This document shows positions 49,495 through 57,799 of a stretch of DNA of 64,000 bases, one piece after another. The notes under the pieces were generated by a model, which saw only the letters and a program-made list of their open reading frames with translations, did no database searches and was not told where the DNA came from. The DNA comes from Villigracilis sp024434165. Its GTDB lineage: Bacteria > Chloroflexota > Anaerolineae > Anaerolineales > Villigracilaceae. How positions within the stretch are numbered: the stretch's first letter is position 1; each line of letters begins with the position of its first letter. The DNA lies in contig SZPK01000008.1 of assembly GCA_030263665.1 (NCBI GenBank), positions 1-64,000 on the forward strand, given 5' to 3'. The position numbers and the translations under genes are program-made.

Positions 49495-50760
49495 ATGAAA
49501 ACCATCATTAGAACCATCCGTGAAAACATCTTCACCCCCTGGGGTCTATGGCTCGCCTTCCTCGGTGTGATTCTGTTCTCGGCGCTTATCGGCGGCATCC
49601 TGGTCTTTTGGAAGGGACTGGTCATCACCAATCTGACCGACCTCGTGCCCTGGGGCTTGTGGATCACCATTGACCTCTCCGCCATCGCCTTGAGCGCGGG
49701 CGCGTTCAGCATGTGCGCGGCGGTCTATCTCTTTGGGCTCAAACGCTACGAACCCATTGCGCGCACCGCCACCTTCATCGGCTTCACCGGTTACAGCATG
49801 GCGATGATGGCGCTCCTGCTCGACATCGGGCGCCCCGATCGTTTCTGGAAGTCGTTCGTTTTCTGGAACACCCACTCCCTGCTCTGGGAAGTGACCATGT
49901 GCGTGGGCTTGTACTTCACCGTGCTCCTGCTCGAGGTCATGCCCATCCTGGCATCGTTCGAATGGCTGCGAAAAAAGTTCCCGCGTCTTTCCGCAAGGAT
50001 GGAACACCTTCACCACTACGCGCCGGTGCTTGCCATATTCGGCCTGGCGCTGTCCAGTCTGCACCAATCCTCGCTGGGCGCGGTTTACGGCGTCATCAAA
50101 GCCCGCCCGATCTGGTATCGCCCGGAGATGTCGGTACTGTTCATGTTCACCGCCATCCTCGGCGGAATTGCGCTCACCCTGCTGGCGTCCATGCTGGCGG
50201 CGCGGCTCACCTCCAAAGCCAAAGTCAACGATGTGTTAATCGAGCGCGTTGCCCGGTTCCTCGGCTACATGATGATCGCCTACCTCTACTGGCGCTTCTG
50301 GGACTGGCTCTCCCAAACCTACACCTACGAACCCGGCAGGACGGAAGGATTCGAACTGCTCACCAGGGGGACGCTCTCCTTCAACTTCTGGGTCGGTGAA
50401 ATGCTCGTGGGTGCGCTTCTTCCCACCATTTTGCTGCTCTATCATCCCGCGCGTCAGACTCCCCTTTGGCGGATGCTCGCCCTGGCAATGATCGTGGGCG
50501 GCGTGGTTGCCTTCCGCTTCGATACGAACATCGTCGGCTTCCTGGCGGTCATCCCGTACACCCCCGGCGAGATGATCGTGAACTACACCACCTACACGCC
50601 CGCGCTGGTCGAATGGGTGACCGGCATCGGCATCATCGCCTTCGGTCTGCTGGCGTTCTCCGTCGGCGTGAAATACCTGCGGATCGTGGATCACCGCATT
50701 GCCAGCGAAGAACACGACGTGGTGACGGTGCAGGCGGGGGAGGCAATCCGAAATGCGTGA
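49495..50760 (+). CDS. NrfD/PsrC-type quinone-interacting membrane subunit
   Basis: The 421-aa protein has about ten membrane helices and family sequence such as LVPWGLWITIDLSAIALSAGAFSMCAAVYLFG, FIGFTGYSMAMMALLLDIGRPDRFWKS, WNTHSLLWEVTMCVGLY and HHYAPVLAIFGLALSSLHQSSLGAVYG, very like HybB/NrfD. It exchanges electrons with menaquinone and partners a Fe-S subunit. SD GGAGGG precedes the start. Together with the two preceding genes it could oxidise quinol or reduce quinone; direction cannot be told. The bidirectional terminator at 50781 follows. Confidence 0.94.
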   Translation: MKTIIRTIRENIFTPWGLWLAFLGVILFSALIGGILVFWKGLVITNLTDLVPWGLWITIDLSAIALSAGAFSMCAAVYLFGLKRYEPIARTATFIGFTGYSMAMMALLLDIGRPDRFWKSFVFWNTHSLLWEVTMCVGLYFTVLLLEVMPILASFEWLRKKFPRLSARMEHLHHYAPVLAIFGLALSSLHQSSLGAVYGVIKARPIWYRPEMSVLFMFTAILGGIALTLLASMLAARLTSKAKVNDVLIERVARFLGYMMIAYLYWRFWDWLSQTYTYEPGRTEGFELLTRGTLSFNFWVGEMLVGALLPTILLLYHPARQTPLWRMLALAMIVGGVVAFRFDTNIVGFLAVIPYTPGEMIVNYTTYTPALVEWVTGIGIIAFGLLAFSVGVKYLRIVDHRIASEEHDVVTVQAGEAIRNA

Positions 50761-50780
50761 TGCGTAACTTCTGAAAACAA

Positions 50781-50811
50781 AAAGAGCCGTTCCATTGCGG
50801 GCGGCTCTTTT
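50781..50811. terminator. Bidirectional terminator between the convergent cytochrome operons
   Basis: AAAGAGCCG and CGGCTCTTT form a 9-bp stem around a 12-nt loop. The plus strand ends TTTT and the minus strand TTTTTGTTTT. It serves the NrfD gene and, 150 nt away, the NapC-like gene. Confidence 0.85.
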
Positions 50812-50958
50812 GCATTGTTTCGGCTGCCGTCAGCCTCGTGCCGCGAGATTCATCCCGTCCGTGCAAAGCAACATGATGAAGTTTCAAAATTGATTTTGGC
50901 AACCAGTATCGCAAAATAAATTTTGCGCGCGGGCAAACTGCGCAGCATCGGTTACGAA

Positions 50959-52653
50959 TTACTTTTCAGGCGCTCCATTATTGATCCAATCAATCACGTT
51001 CTGAAGTTCCTCCGCCGTAAAGTTGACGAAGTGGTCTTCGGATTGCACGATGACCAGCGGACTGTTTGCCGGGCTGCCGGGGAGAATGACCGGTCCGTTA
51101 TCGCCGCCGCGCATGGCGGCGCCGTAGGAAGAGAGATCGAGACCCTCCGGCGCGGCTTCGCCTTCCGTGTGGCATTCCGTGCATTTGACCGTGAACAGGA
51201 TGCCGATGTAGTTTTCGTATGTGGGGTCGCCGGTCAGCGGCGGGACTTCGAGCGCGGGCTCGGGCGGCGGCAGCTGGCTCTTGATGATCTCGCGCAAGGC
51301 GGGGGCGTCAAACCCCGCAAAGGTGAAGACGCTGCCGTGACATGCGCTGTTCGAACAGAACGAAGTATTGCTCGTGCCGCCAGGGTCCTTGGTGGAATGG
51401 CAGTTCGCGCAGGAGGGACCGATCGCCTGGTTATGCAGGCTGATCCAGTTGGGGTTGAGATGGCTCTCGGGTTCGGGTCCGCTGCTGATTTCGATGTTGG
51501 TCACGAAATCGTCCACGCCCGCCACCACCGGAATGGCGTGACAGATATTACATTCGAGGCGAATCGCTTCTTCGTTTTCGTTCAGGTGCCTGCCATCATG
51601 ACAGCGGAAACAACCCGGCGATTCGATGTGTCCGAGGTTGTTGGGGTAGGTGGTCCAATCAATTTTCTGGTCGTGGAAAACCGTCCGGTCGTAGATGGCT
51701 TGAATCTCGGCGACCGCGCTTTTGATTTTCTCCCCGTTCCGGCTGTAGTAATCGAACAGGTTGCGTTTGTAATCCTCTTCCAGGTCTGCAATCGCTTTCA
51801 TTGCCTCGTCGCGTGAGGCGTATTCGGCGGAAAGGATCTCCACCGCCTTGGCATGAATCAAAGGGATGGAGGGGTCAATCCGCCCCGCCGCCATGGATTG
51901 ATCCACCGATTTGTACGGAGGCTGGAAGTTATGGGTGACGCGGTTATGGCAGGTGACACAGTCAATCTGTTTGAGGTCCTCTTCCTTCACGGTGGACGGG
52001 TCGAAGCCGGACTCGATATCCGTATATTCGATGTACGTGCCATCCTCGTTGTACACGCGGACGTAGGGAATTTCCTGGCTCAACTCATCGTCTGCGTAGA
52101 ACAAGATCTTGTTGGTGATGTGCCAGTGAATGCCGCGGGCGTTTCCCTGCCGCGCATCCCCGCCGCCGGTTTTCATGATGAGGTAGATGGTCGTGGCGGT
52201 GTTTTCAAGGTCGCTCTCGAAGCGGTTGATGCGGCGCAGGCTGTCGTCTGAAAAGGTTTCGGGGCGGTGGCAGGTCTCGCATGTGTCGCGGGAGGGGCGC
52301 AGAGCCTTGGCGCGGATCGGAAACTCGTAGAGTTTGAAGATCTGGTAATAGGTCTCCTTGATGCCCTGTGTTTTTCGGGAAGCCTGATCGAGGAAGGAGG
52401 CGCGCCCGATGTGACATTCCTCGCAGGTGACATTCGAGTGCGGCGACTCTTTATAGACGGTGTTTTGCGGGGGCATGGTGTGGCAGGTGGTCCCGCAAAA
52501 CGCCGGGGAGTTGGTGTATTCCCACGCATGGATTCCCCCGAAGGCAGTCGCCAGCGCCGCAACGATCAGTGTGATGTATGGGAGCAGAAGGATCCAGCGC
52601 GGCGAATCCGGCGCAGGAAAGAAGAACTTTTTTACTCGTTCCCGAATTTTCAT
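50959..52653 (-). CDS. NapC/NirT-like multihaem cytochrome c, nine haem motifs
   Basis: The start MKIRERVKKFFFPAPDS (564 aa; SD CGGAGGG) gives a membrane anchor (about 18-40), then the NapC-like N-terminus NSPAFCGTTCHTMPPQ, in which the haem motif is CX3CH. Six standard motifs follow (CEECH, CETCH, CVTCH, CFRCH, CNICH, CANCH), then FCSNSACH, a CX4CH motif, and CTECH in a C-terminal monohaem-type domain (about 480-564). The residue count and position agree with a quinol-oxidising NapC head joined to extra haem domains. It is the last of the minus-strand genes, after a terminator, and might carry electrons from quinol to the nearby cytochromes. Confidence 0.9.
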   Translation of the reverse strand: MKIRERVKKFFFPAPDSPRWILLLPYITLIVAALATAFGGIHAWEYTNSPAFCGTTCHTMPPQNTVYKESPHSNVTCEECHIGRASFLDQASRKTQGIKETYYQIFKLYEFPIRAKALRPSRDTCETCHRPETFSDDSLRRINRFESDLENTATTIYLIMKTGGGDARQGNARGIHWHITNKILFYADDELSQEIPYVRVYNEDGTYIEYTDIESGFDPSTVKEEDLKQIDCVTCHNRVTHNFQPPYKSVDQSMAAGRIDPSIPLIHAKAVEILSAEYASRDEAMKAIADLEEDYKRNLFDYYSRNGEKIKSAVAEIQAIYDRTVFHDQKIDWTTYPNNLGHIESPGCFRCHDGRHLNENEEAIRLECNICHAIPVVAGVDDFVTNIEISSGPEPESHLNPNWISLHNQAIGPSCANCHSTKDPGGTSNTSFCSNSACHGSVFTFAGFDAPALREIIKSQLPPPEPALEVPPLTGDPTYENYIGILFTVKCTECHTEGEAAPEGLDLSSYGAAMRGGDNGPVILPGSPANSPLVIVQSEDHFVNFTAEELQNVIDWINNGAPEK

Positions 52654-52705
52654 TTTGCCCTCCGATATGCAAAACTGAACAACTGGGTTGGGAGGCGTTT
52701 CTGTA

Positions 52706-52739
52706 AAACAAAAACCGGGCGTGCGCAACACACACCCAG
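52706..52739 (-). terminator. Terminator between the cytochrome b and NapC-like genes
   Basis: On the minus strand CTGGGTGTG pairs with CACGCCCGG (with G-U pairs) around a 7-nt loop, followed by TTTTTGTTTT. It would reduce read-through into the NapC-like gene. Confidence 0.7.
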
Positions 52740-52753
52740 TTTCGTTTCCAACG

Positions 52754-53605
52754 TTATGGCGTCGTTCCGGGGTCTTGCGGCGCCGATTCCGTGATGGGGG
52801 CAACGGTGGTGATGGCGGTCTCTTCGGCGTTGATAAAGCCGAAGATTCCGGCGAGCATGCCCAGGGTCAGGACGGCGGCGATGGGGTAGTAGATCATCTT
52901 GCGCTTGCGAAGCGTCGCCGCGTCGGGACGGCGGTCTGTGATCCCGGCTTTGATATCCGCCAGTTCGAGCGGATGTTCGTGGAGCATTTCCTCTTCGGTC
53001 ATCCTGCCGGTGAACATGGCTTTGTTGAAGCGTTTGATGTGTACGCCGTACATGTGCCAGATGATGATGGCAAGCACCGCCAGCACGGCTTCGTTGCCGT
53101 GCGCCGCCTTTGCGGCGGGCACGAACTCGCCGGGCAGGTAACGGGTGGCGGTGATCGGGTTCCACATCATGAAGCCGGTGATGCCCATGACCACCGCGCC
53201 CCAGACGAACGCCCAGTATTCCATTTTTTCTTCAAAGGTGTAGCGCCCCATTTGCGGGTAGGTTTTGGCGAGCCCAATGTTGTACAGCAACGCCTGAATC
53301 GCATCTTTCGCATCCTGCAAGGTGGGCAGCATGGACATCTTGTCGCGCAGGACGAAGACGCTGTACCCCATCACCAGGATATGCCAGGCGGTGCCGAACA
53401 TCATGACGATGGCGGCGGTGTGGTGAATGGTGCGCAAACCTTCGATGCCGCCCAAAGCGCCCAGGATGGCTTGTGAAAGACCGGCGTCGGGGAAACGCTG
53501 CGGCAGGCCGGTGAGACCGAGCACGGTGAAAGAGAGCATCATCATCCAATGTTCGATGCGGCGCGCAAGCGGGAAGCGCAGGTAGGTTTGTGTTATCTTG
53601 TTCAT
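52754..53605 (-). CDS. Cytochrome b (formate dehydrogenase gamma / cytochrome b561-like)
   Basis: The start MNKITQTYLRFPLARRIEHWMM (283 aa; SD AAGGAG) overlaps the upstream gene stop (ATGA). Four to five helices carry haem-ligand candidates: His in RIEHWMMMLSFTVLGLTGLPQ, two in RTIHHTAAIVMMFGTAWHILVM, and His in AIIIWHMYGVHIKRFN. The HWMMMLSF plus GLPQRF pattern fits cytochromes b that pair with multihaem c subunits. It would bind two haem b and move electrons between quinone and the overlapping nine-haem cytochrome. A further C-terminal membrane helix (about 250-272) lies near the end. Confidence 0.9.
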   Translation of the reverse strand: MNKITQTYLRFPLARRIEHWMMMLSFTVLGLTGLPQRFPDAGLSQAILGALGGIEGLRTIHHTAAIVMMFGTAWHILVMGYSVFVLRDKMSMLPTLQDAKDAIQALLYNIGLAKTYPQMGRYTFEEKMEYWAFVWGAVVMGITGFMMWNPITATRYLPGEFVPAAKAAHGNEAVLAVLAIIIWHMYGVHIKRFNKAMFTGRMTEEEMLHEHPLELADIKAGITDRRPDAATLRKRKMIYYPIAAVLTLGMLAGIFGFINAEETAITTVAPITESAPQDPGTTP

Positions 53606-54771
53606 GAGCGCCTGACTCCTTTGACGCGGTCGAGGATGCGCCGATATATATCGGTGAGAATAAAGAGGATCATGCCGCCAAGCACTGCGGGGATGAAGAT
53701 TTTGTAGAACAGGTTGACGTAATAGACGATGGGGTAATGCTCCGGGCTGGGCTGGTAGTGACCCATCCACGCGGCGGGGAAGTTGGCGGTGGCATCGGGG
53801 TGGCAGCGCTGGCATTTTGCGAGCAGGTTTTCCTGCATGGCGATGCCGGTTTCGGGGTTGTCGGGCTTGGAGATGTCGTGCACGCCGTGGCAGTCGGTGC
53901 AGACGGCGGTGTTGATAGCCTGTCCGGGAAACTGCTGTTCAAAGAGGGTCGTGGTGGTGCCGTGGAAGTCTGCCACGTAGGTTTCGAGCACGTCGGTGGA
54001 GACGCCGTACCTGTTCATGATCTCTTCGTTGTCGTGACAGTCGGCGCAGAGGGCAGGGGTGTTGTTGCGGAAGGCGGCGGCGGCGGGGTCGCCAATGTTG
54101 TGTACACCGTGACAATCGGTGCAGGTGGGCACGTCGGTGTTGCCATCGGCGAGGGCGCTGCCATGCACGCTGCTTTTGTAGGTATCGTACACGTCGGTGT
54201 GACACTTGGCGCAGGTGGCGGGCACGTCTCTGCGGGCGGCGATGGTCAACTGTCCGCTTTCCTTGCCGATGACGCGTCCCTGCGTGTGGGGGTTATGGCA
54301 GTCGGCGCAGATCGGGGCGTTTTCATTGCCCGCATCCAGGGCGGCTTGATGGACGCTGTCGTGCGCGGCCTGGTATTGGTCTTCGTGACATTCCTTGCAT
54401 GTCTCTGTGAAGGTCAATTGGTAAGAGCGGATGGACCTCGCTTTGACGTCGGGGTGTGGGTAATCGCTGATGGCGGTGTGACAGTCCACACAGAGCAGCC
54501 CTTCTTCGGCGTGAATGGACAAGCCGAACTGCGTGGGGTTGATGGTGACCGGGAGGGATTCGCTGCCCAGGGTTTTATCCTGTCCTTCCTGCTGGTGGCA
54601 GGCGAGACAAAAATCGTTCGAGGGTTTGTTGTCCTGCATCGCGGGACCGGCTGTGGGGGCTGCTTGGGCGGGCGAAGCAAACACTGCCAGGGCGAGGACG
54701 AAAAGCCCAAGTCCGAGGAGCAGGCTCACGGTCCAAATGTGAGGCGGGCGAATTGTTTTCCTTTGGTGCAT
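53602..54771 (-). CDS. Membrane-anchored nine-haem c-type cytochrome
   Basis: ATG 54771 is chosen (389 aa) with SD GGAG 6 nt upstream; GTG 54774 is an alternative. After a signal peptide (about 1-38) nine CXXCH motifs follow (CLACH, CVDCH, CKECH, CADCH, CAKCH, CTDCH, CADCH, CTDCH, CQRCH), with DCHGVH repeated twice, and a C-terminal helix (about 352-375; LFYKIFIPAVLGGMILFILTDIYRR). The arrangement is similar to NrfB/OmcX-like haem chains. Its stop overlaps the cytochrome b gene start, so they should form one complex that moves electrons from quinol outward. Confidence 0.92.
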   Translation of the reverse strand: MHQRKTIRPPHIWTVSLLLGLGLFVLALAVFASPAQAAPTAGPAMQDNKPSNDFCLACHQQEGQDKTLGSESLPVTINPTQFGLSIHAEEGLLCVDCHTAISDYPHPDVKARSIRSYQLTFTETCKECHEDQYQAAHDSVHQAALDAGNENAPICADCHNPHTQGRVIGKESGQLTIAARRDVPATCAKCHTDVYDTYKSSVHGSALADGNTDVPTCTDCHGVHNIGDPAAAAFRNNTPALCADCHDNEEIMNRYGVSTDVLETYVADFHGTTTTLFEQQFPGQAINTAVCTDCHGVHDISKPDNPETGIAMQENLLAKCQRCHPDATANFPAAWMGHYQPSPEHYPIVYYVNLFYKIFIPAVLGGMILFILTDIYRRILDRVKGVRRS

Positions 54772-54812
54772 CACATTCTCCTTCGATAAAGTAAATTCGG
54801 ATAATTCCTGTT

Positions 54813-54818
54813 ATTATA
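54813..54818 (-). promoter_or_regulatory. -10 box of the nine-haem cytochrome operon
   Basis: Minus-strand TATAAT lies 41 nt upstream of ATG 54771 in an AT-rich gap, with SD between. No convincing -35 or FNR site was found. Confidence 0.45.
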
Positions 54819-54908
54819 TTCCCAAATAATGTCATGGGGGAATTGCCCCAATTTTACGGGGGGTTGTCAGACGAATGAAGTGCCTAATATCACACAAATT
54901 GTATGATT

Positions 54909-54946
54909 AAAAAAGATGGCAGGCATTCCTGCCCGCCATCTTTTTG
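54909..54946 (-). terminator. Terminator of the decahaem lipoprotein gene
   Basis: GATGGC-GGCA pairs with TGCC-GCCATC around TTCC, flanked by A and T runs; the minus strand ends TTTTTTAAT. It separates the decahaem gene from the nine-haem operon. Confidence 0.88.
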
Positions 54947-54958
54947 TTGCAGTACGGC

Positions 54959-57157
54959 TTACGGGCGCGTGTACGCGCTCACGCTGCCACCCAGGTCTTC
55001 GATCGAGTCGATCAGGATCTGGATGATGTATTTCGGGTTGTGCACGTAAGCGCCGGGGTCTTTCTGGCTGTACTGGTAGTTGAATGCGGCGCGGAGCAGG
55101 CGCGGGGTCCAGGCGGCGTAGGCTTTGCCGTCGGCTCCGAAGAAGTACGGATAGGCGTGCCCGTCGTACTTGAGCTCGCCGCCGTTCGCGGCTGCGTAGG
55201 TCTGGATCTGGGCATAGAGTGCTTCTGCCAGGGTGTCAATCTCGCCCTTGATGCCTTCGGTCACGTCGCCATCGCCGTCGTAATCCACATCGGTCTCACG
55301 GATGGCGGTCGGGTCGGTGGTATCGTGACAGGTCTCGCAGGCTTCGACCTTGGGCTCAAGCGCGTGGACGTCGTGACAGTCGGCGCACTTGTTCAGCTTG
55401 CCCGCTGCTTCGTCGGCGTGCATGTTCTGTCCCACATACTCCTTGCCCTCGTACTGGTAGGCGCCGAGGGTTTCTCCGCCGAAGATGGTTGCGCCCGCGG
55501 CAAAGTAGTGAATGTTCTTGAAGCGGATGCCCGGATCAACGGCGTCGGCGTCCTTGCCGCGCAGGGCGTTGTTCACACTGGTGGTGGATTCGCGCCCCAT
55601 GTGGCAGAGGATGCACAGGTTGGAGTCGTCGGCAATGAATTTGCCGTCGGCATCCTTGCCGCCGAAGGAAACGGTCTTGCCGCTGGGGAAGGTGACGGAA
55701 GCGACGGTATAGCGCTCGGGCCAGGCTTCTTCATTGTGACAGGTGGAGCATTGGAAGCCATTGCTCGAAGGAGCGGAGGTGAGACCCGTGGTGACGGTGG
55801 TGCCGGTGCCGGTCACGACCACGGAGCCGCCGCTTTTCAGGAAGGTCGGAACGCCTTCCGCCGTGTGGCATTTCACACAGCCAAACGGAACGATATAGTT
55901 GGGGTTGCCTTTGTCATCGAAGTCCCAATCGCGGAAGGGCAGGGTGTCGCCGGCGAAGTGTCCCGCATCGGTGCGGGCGAGTGCGCTGGTGTCACCGCCA
56001 ATGTCGGCGATCGAGTCGAAGAGCAGTTGGACGATGTACTTGTTGCCATGGGCAAACGCGCCGGGGTCCTTCAGAGAGACCTGGTAGTTGTAGGCGGCTT
56101 TGAGCAGGCGCGGGGTCCAGGTTGAGTAGGCATTCGGGAAGACCGCTTCGCCTTCATCCACGGTGCCGTTGGCATTGGTGTCTGTGAACCAATAGGGGTA
56201 GGCGGCGGATTCGTACACGATTGCCGCGCCAGCCGTATCGGCGGCGTACTTCTGAATCTCGGCGTACAGGGCTTGCTGCAAGCCTTCGATTTCGTAGTAC
56301 ATGCCTTCTTCCACATCGCCGTCGCCGTCATAGTCCGGGTTGCTGCTGACCATGCGGATGTTCTTGAGGTCGTCCACGCTGGCAACATCTTCGTGGCAGA
56401 ACGCACACTGTTCGACCTTCACCTCGAGGGTGTGCGGGTCGTGACAGCCTGTGCAGGTGTTGTACCCTTCGACATGTTCGTTCTTGGCGTCGTAGGTCAT
56501 GCCTTCGTATTCATACCCGCCGTGCGTCATGCCGCCGTAGAGGGTTGCGGCTGCGGCATAGTAATGGACGTTGCGGAATCCGAAGAAGACATCATTGCCC
56601 TGGTCGTCCTTGATGGGGGCGACAGTGTCATCGGGCTTGTCGGCAACGCCGAACTTTTCGATCTGCGCGTCCACACTGACCTTGGACTCGCGTCCCTGAT
56701 GACATTCCATACAGCGGACGTCATCACCGGCTGTGATCTCGACGCCGGAGGGGAACACGACTGTGGTCTTGGAAATGGTCCCGGCATTGTGGCACGCCGC
56801 ACACTGCACGCCTTGGGCTTCGGCGGCGGGAACGGCGGCATCCACTGTGCCGGCTTCAGAGCCATCCACGCCGAGGAAATCCTGATACCCGGCGGTGCTG
56901 TGACACTTGGCGCAGAAGGTGGGAACTTCGGCGGGATCATCCCCGTCCCAATGGCGGAAGGGTTCGCTCGCCACATCAGCGTGACCGGAGCCTTGCCATT
57001 CTGCCAGGTAGGGGGTGTCGGGAACTGGAACAGCGGGAGCTTCTTCCGTCGCTGTTTCAGTGATTGCTTCGGTGGGTTCCGTGCCGCCGCATGCCGCTAA
57101 TACTGCGCCAAGCACTACCAGAACCCCGAGCAAGACAAGGAATTTTTTTAGGTTCAT
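54959..57157 (-). CDS. Decahaem lipoprotein made of two pentahaem repeats
   Basis: The start MNLKKFLVLLGVLVVLG (732 aa; SD AAGGAG) gives a lipoprotein signal ending LAACGG, so Cys23 would be lipidated and the protein held outside. It has ten CXXCH motifs, five in each half: CAKCH, CAACH, CMECH, CTGCH, CAFCH and CVKCH, CSTCH, CILCH, CADCH, CETCH. The halves match in order, each with FPSG, C-M/L-x-CH-x-GRES, YEGxxY, DYDGDGDV (a calcium-loop-like DxDGD), then PRLL-A-A-NYQ, SxKDPGA and a closing SI-D-[IL]GG. It is a recent tandem duplication. A surface electron carrier or terminal reductase is plausible; no known catalytic site is seen. Confidence 0.93.
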   Translation of the reverse strand: MNLKKFLVLLGVLVVLGAVLAACGGTEPTEAITETATEEAPAVPVPDTPYLAEWQGSGHADVASEPFRHWDGDDPAEVPTFCAKCHSTAGYQDFLGVDGSEAGTVDAAVPAAEAQGVQCAACHNAGTISKTTVVFPSGVEITAGDDVRCMECHQGRESKVSVDAQIEKFGVADKPDDTVAPIKDDQGNDVFFGFRNVHYYAAAATLYGGMTHGGYEYEGMTYDAKNEHVEGYNTCTGCHDPHTLEVKVEQCAFCHEDVASVDDLKNIRMVSSNPDYDGDGDVEEGMYYEIEGLQQALYAEIQKYAADTAGAAIVYESAAYPYWFTDTNANGTVDEGEAVFPNAYSTWTPRLLKAAYNYQVSLKDPGAFAHGNKYIVQLLFDSIADIGGDTSALARTDAGHFAGDTLPFRDWDFDDKGNPNYIVPFGCVKCHTAEGVPTFLKSGGSVVVTGTGTTVTTGLTSAPSSNGFQCSTCHNEEAWPERYTVASVTFPSGKTVSFGGKDADGKFIADDSNLCILCHMGRESTTSVNNALRGKDADAVDPGIRFKNIHYFAAGATIFGGETLGAYQYEGKEYVGQNMHADEAAGKLNKCADCHDVHALEPKVEACETCHDTTDPTAIRETDVDYDGDGDVTEGIKGEIDTLAEALYAQIQTYAAANGGELKYDGHAYPYFFGADGKAYAAWTPRLLRAAFNYQYSQKDPGAYVHNPKYIIQILIDSIEDLGGSVSAYTRP

Positions 57158-57356
57158 TGCATCATTCTCCTTAGGTCTATCGAGTAGGGAAGGTCTGGGA
57201 GTAATTCGAGTTAATCTGCCTCCTTTACATACTTTTGGAATTACCTGCAAATTCTAATGACGCCAAAGATTAAAGGCAAGTTAATTTGTATTCATTCTGA
57301 TGTGACGAAAGTCACAACAAAACTGATGAAATTGGTAGGATTACAGAAAGGATAAT

Positions 57357-57734
57357 TTATTCGTCTGCGGCGCTTTCGCCCAGGTCCGGCAGAGCCGATT
57401 CGATCTCTTCCGGGCTTTGACCTGCTTCCAGGCGGTCCACAACTTCGTCGAACTCGGCGGGCAGGTCTTCCCCCATTTCATTGCCGAGTTTCTTCATCAT
57501 CCTGCCGAGCGCGCGGGGGTCTTCTTCCAAACCTTCAAAGGAGGTCAGTTCGCTTTCAAGTCCGTCCATGCGGCTTTCCGCGCTTTTTGCAATGCGCACC
57601 TTCGTCATGCGGCGGCGCACATTGCCGCTCCCGCAATGGGTGCAGTGCACGGCTTTCACGCCGTATTCGCTGTAGGTCATGAATACGTCGAAACGCTTCT
57701 GACAGGCATTGCAGATAAAGTCATAGGCGGGCAT
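57357..57734 (-). CDS. FmdB-type zinc-ribbon protein
   Basis: The 125-aa protein starts MPAYDFICNACQKRFDVFMTYSE and has the ribbon CNAC ... CTHCG, typical of FmdB. The remaining 80 residues are an acidic helical tail (DPRALGRMMKKLGNEMGEDLPAEFDEVVDRLEAGQSPEEIESALPDL), a common extension in this family that looks like a protein-binding tail. The original FmdB was linked to formamidase regulation, but the general role is unclear. TAAAAT lies 6 nt before ATG 57734 with no SD. It is divergent from gmk. Confidence 0.88.
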   Translation of the reverse strand: MPAYDFICNACQKRFDVFMTYSEYGVKAVHCTHCGSGNVRRRMTKVRIAKSAESRMDGLESELTSFEGLEEDPRALGRMMKKLGNEMGEDLPAEFDEVVDRLEAGQSPEEIESALPDLGESAADE

Positions 57735-57740
57735 GCGTCT

Positions 57741-57746
57741 ATTTTA
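57741..57746 (-). promoter_or_regulatory. -10 box of the FmdB-type gene
   Basis: Minus-strand TAAAAT, six nucleotides (AGACGC), then ATG. The spacing fits a leaderless start. Confidence 0.45.
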
Positions 57747-57784
57747 ACCCGAATCAGCCGCCGGGTCGGAGGCGAAGCGCCGTT

Positions 57785-57793
57785 TGGTACAAT
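57785..57793 (+). promoter_or_regulatory. Extended -10 promoter of gmk
   Basis: TGGTACAAT ends 6 nt before ATG 57800 (ATCCCA between). No SD precedes the gene. Confidence 0.55.
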
Positions 57794-57799
57794 ATCCCA

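Noticed and set aside
53737..54789. 350-codon open frame antisense to the nine-haem cytochrome
   Set aside because: Gly/Val-rich shadow without motifs or a ribosome site; the opposite strand encodes nine CXXCH motifs.
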